A model generated the notes under the pieces. That model had not been told where the DNA came from. It saw nothing but the letters and a program-made list of their open reading frames with translations, and made no database searches. The translations under genes were made by a program, and so were the position numbers. Positions 63,390 to 64,000 of a stretch of DNA of 64,000 bases are shown here, one piece after another; position 1 is the first letter of the stretch, and every line of letters begins with the position of its first letter. Source of the DNA: JAVKFY01 sp040223615. GTDB lineage: Bacteria > Pseudomonadota > Alphaproteobacteria > GCA-2731375. The stretch lies in the NCBI GenBank assembly GCA_040223615.1, contig JAVKFY010000002.1, positions 6,924 to 70,923 on the forward strand, in the 5' to 3' direction.

Positions 63390-64000
63390 GTGGTTCGCCT
63401 TGTACCCTCGACCCGCTGGCGGGCCTGCCCTCTGATGCGCGCTGGTCCATTGCGGACCGGTGGCTATGTGACTCGTCGTTAACGTTAACGTAGGTTTGCA
63501 GGCGCAATCCTGCCGGGACAGTGGTTAAACTCGGGTTACCGCCGTGTCCGCCTGTCGGATGAAGCTGCGACGGCCGCTGCGGTGCCGCCGGTATTCGTTC
63601 GCGCTGCCCACCGCGCGAAGTCGATCCGACGGCCCGCGAACAGTGCCGAAGGGGCATGACTCTGTCAACGGTTTAAGCAGTCGAATCAAGCCGCTCGCCG
63701 GCCGCCTTCAGACCGCGGGCAAAGTTATCCACAAGTTCCTGCCGACGCCGAGGCGGAAATGCGCCGCGCGCCGGCGAAAAGGCGTTGACGGGCCGGCGCC
63801 AGGCTCCTATACAGCCGTCCGCCGCGCCGCTTGGGCCGGCCCCGATCGGTTCGCCGGCGGGCGTTATTTGACAATTTGGTTATCTGAGAAGGGAATCGTG
63901 GGCGGCGGTTTGGCTTGGTCTTTGGGTTGGTTTTTCCGGGACCTGGTTTGATCGCGGTTCGGCGGTGGTGCTTTCGGGCGCTGTTGCCGTTCCGGTCTTA
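63390..64000. other. 611-base non-coding region at the right edge
   Basis: No convincing gene is seen. It includes GTTAACGTTAACG (from 63477), a single DnaA-box sequence TTATCCACA (63725-63733), and the promoter-like site listed at 63785. The last 140 bases after that site are G+T-rich, without the codon bias of the neighbours. TGAGAAGGG (from 63885) recalls leader sequences before alphaproteobacterial rRNA genes, but the window ends before any rRNA. Confidence 0.6.
63785..63813 (+). promoter_or_regulatory. Strong housekeeping-type promoter, TTGACG-N17-TATACA
   Basis: TTGACG (63785-63790) and TATACA (63808-63813) are separated by exactly 17 bases and both are close to the sigma-70 consensus, the best match I found in the window. 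The GC-rich stretch right after the -10 would fit a stringently controlled stable-RNA promoter. It faces right, toward sequence outside the window. Confidence 0.6.

Noticed and set aside
63725..63733. Perfect DnaA box TTATCCACA, possible replication origin
   Set aside because: A single box without a cluster, AT-rich unwinding region or dnaA/hemE-type neighbours is not enough for an origin.
63868..63885. TTGACA followed by TTATCT as a promoter
   Set aside because: Only six bases separate the two hexamers, far too short for a sigma-70 promoter.
63544..63951. Possible 135-codon gene at the right edge
   Set aside because: It runs through the promoter-like sequence, has no ribosome-binding site and no recognisable motif.

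Overview
The window is about 68-70% GC, densely coded, and full of four-base ATGA/GTGA gene overlaps. Its gene content and order point to an alphaproteobacterium, most like Rhodospirillales: argJ-mutT beside secA; comF-grxC-nitrilase-DUF1178-ubiG-lysC-ptsP; and rodZ-like-ispG-hisS-prfA-prmC-DUF4167-clpB. This placement is inferred from gene order and family membership; no rRNA or other marker was compared.

Layout. 1-3.5 kb: 5' part of secA, a parvulin foldase, argJ, mutT. 3.6-10.5 kb: accessory envelope and metabolic genes (PagL-type lipid A deacylase, secreted caspase-like protein, MgtC-like protein, Rieske ferredoxin plus PcaF-type thiolase, M48 lipoprotein, YqjE/YqjD-like pair, an unassigned P-loop protein). 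10.6-21.3 kb: a phytanoyl-CoA dioxygenase-like oxygenase and then the most unusual block of the window, a dense sensory cluster. It holds a stand-alone membrane double sensor, a TPR/SLOG-like/class III cyclase protein, an orphan ABC substrate-binding protein, a membrane sensor SpoIIE phosphatase, a HATPase switch kinase, a STAS antagonist, and a protein that fuses the same double sensor to a complete MFS transporter. 21.4-28.7 kb: a five-gene peptide/opine-type ABC importer operon, a LysR regulator and a CmcJ/NvfI-family oxidoreductase. 28.7-38 kb: CHASE2-adenylate cyclase with a FecR-like partner, an outer-membrane barrel protein, ComB-like phosphatase, PAP2 phosphatase, dihaem cytochrome c and glnE. 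38.1-40.8 kb: a 2.7-kb IS1595-family element carrying five passenger genes, with exact 8-bp target duplications, inserted in the loop of a palindromic repeat. 41-64 kb: mostly conserved core genes, with a DUF1127 pair, an SDR, a PEP-CTERM protein and a MOSC protein interspersed, then clpB and an M23 endopeptidase. The right end holds a strong promoter-like sequence, possibly the start of a stable-RNA operon beyond the window.

How the genes may work together. In the 11.5-21.3 kb block the phosphatase, kinase and antagonist are the three parts of a partner-switching module, translated as one unit with the sensor-transporter fusion. The divergently transcribed binding protein and cyclase may give a second, nucleotide-based output. 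No sigma factor or response regulator is present, so the target of the switch is not visible here. The ABC importer, LysR regulator and CmcJ-like enzyme look like uptake, regulation and modification of one small-molecule class, but the substrate cannot be read from the sequence. The core regions cover protein export and folding, arginine and aspartate-family biosynthesis, nitrogen control (glnE, ptsP), isoprenoid and quinone synthesis, translation termination and heat-shock disaggregation.
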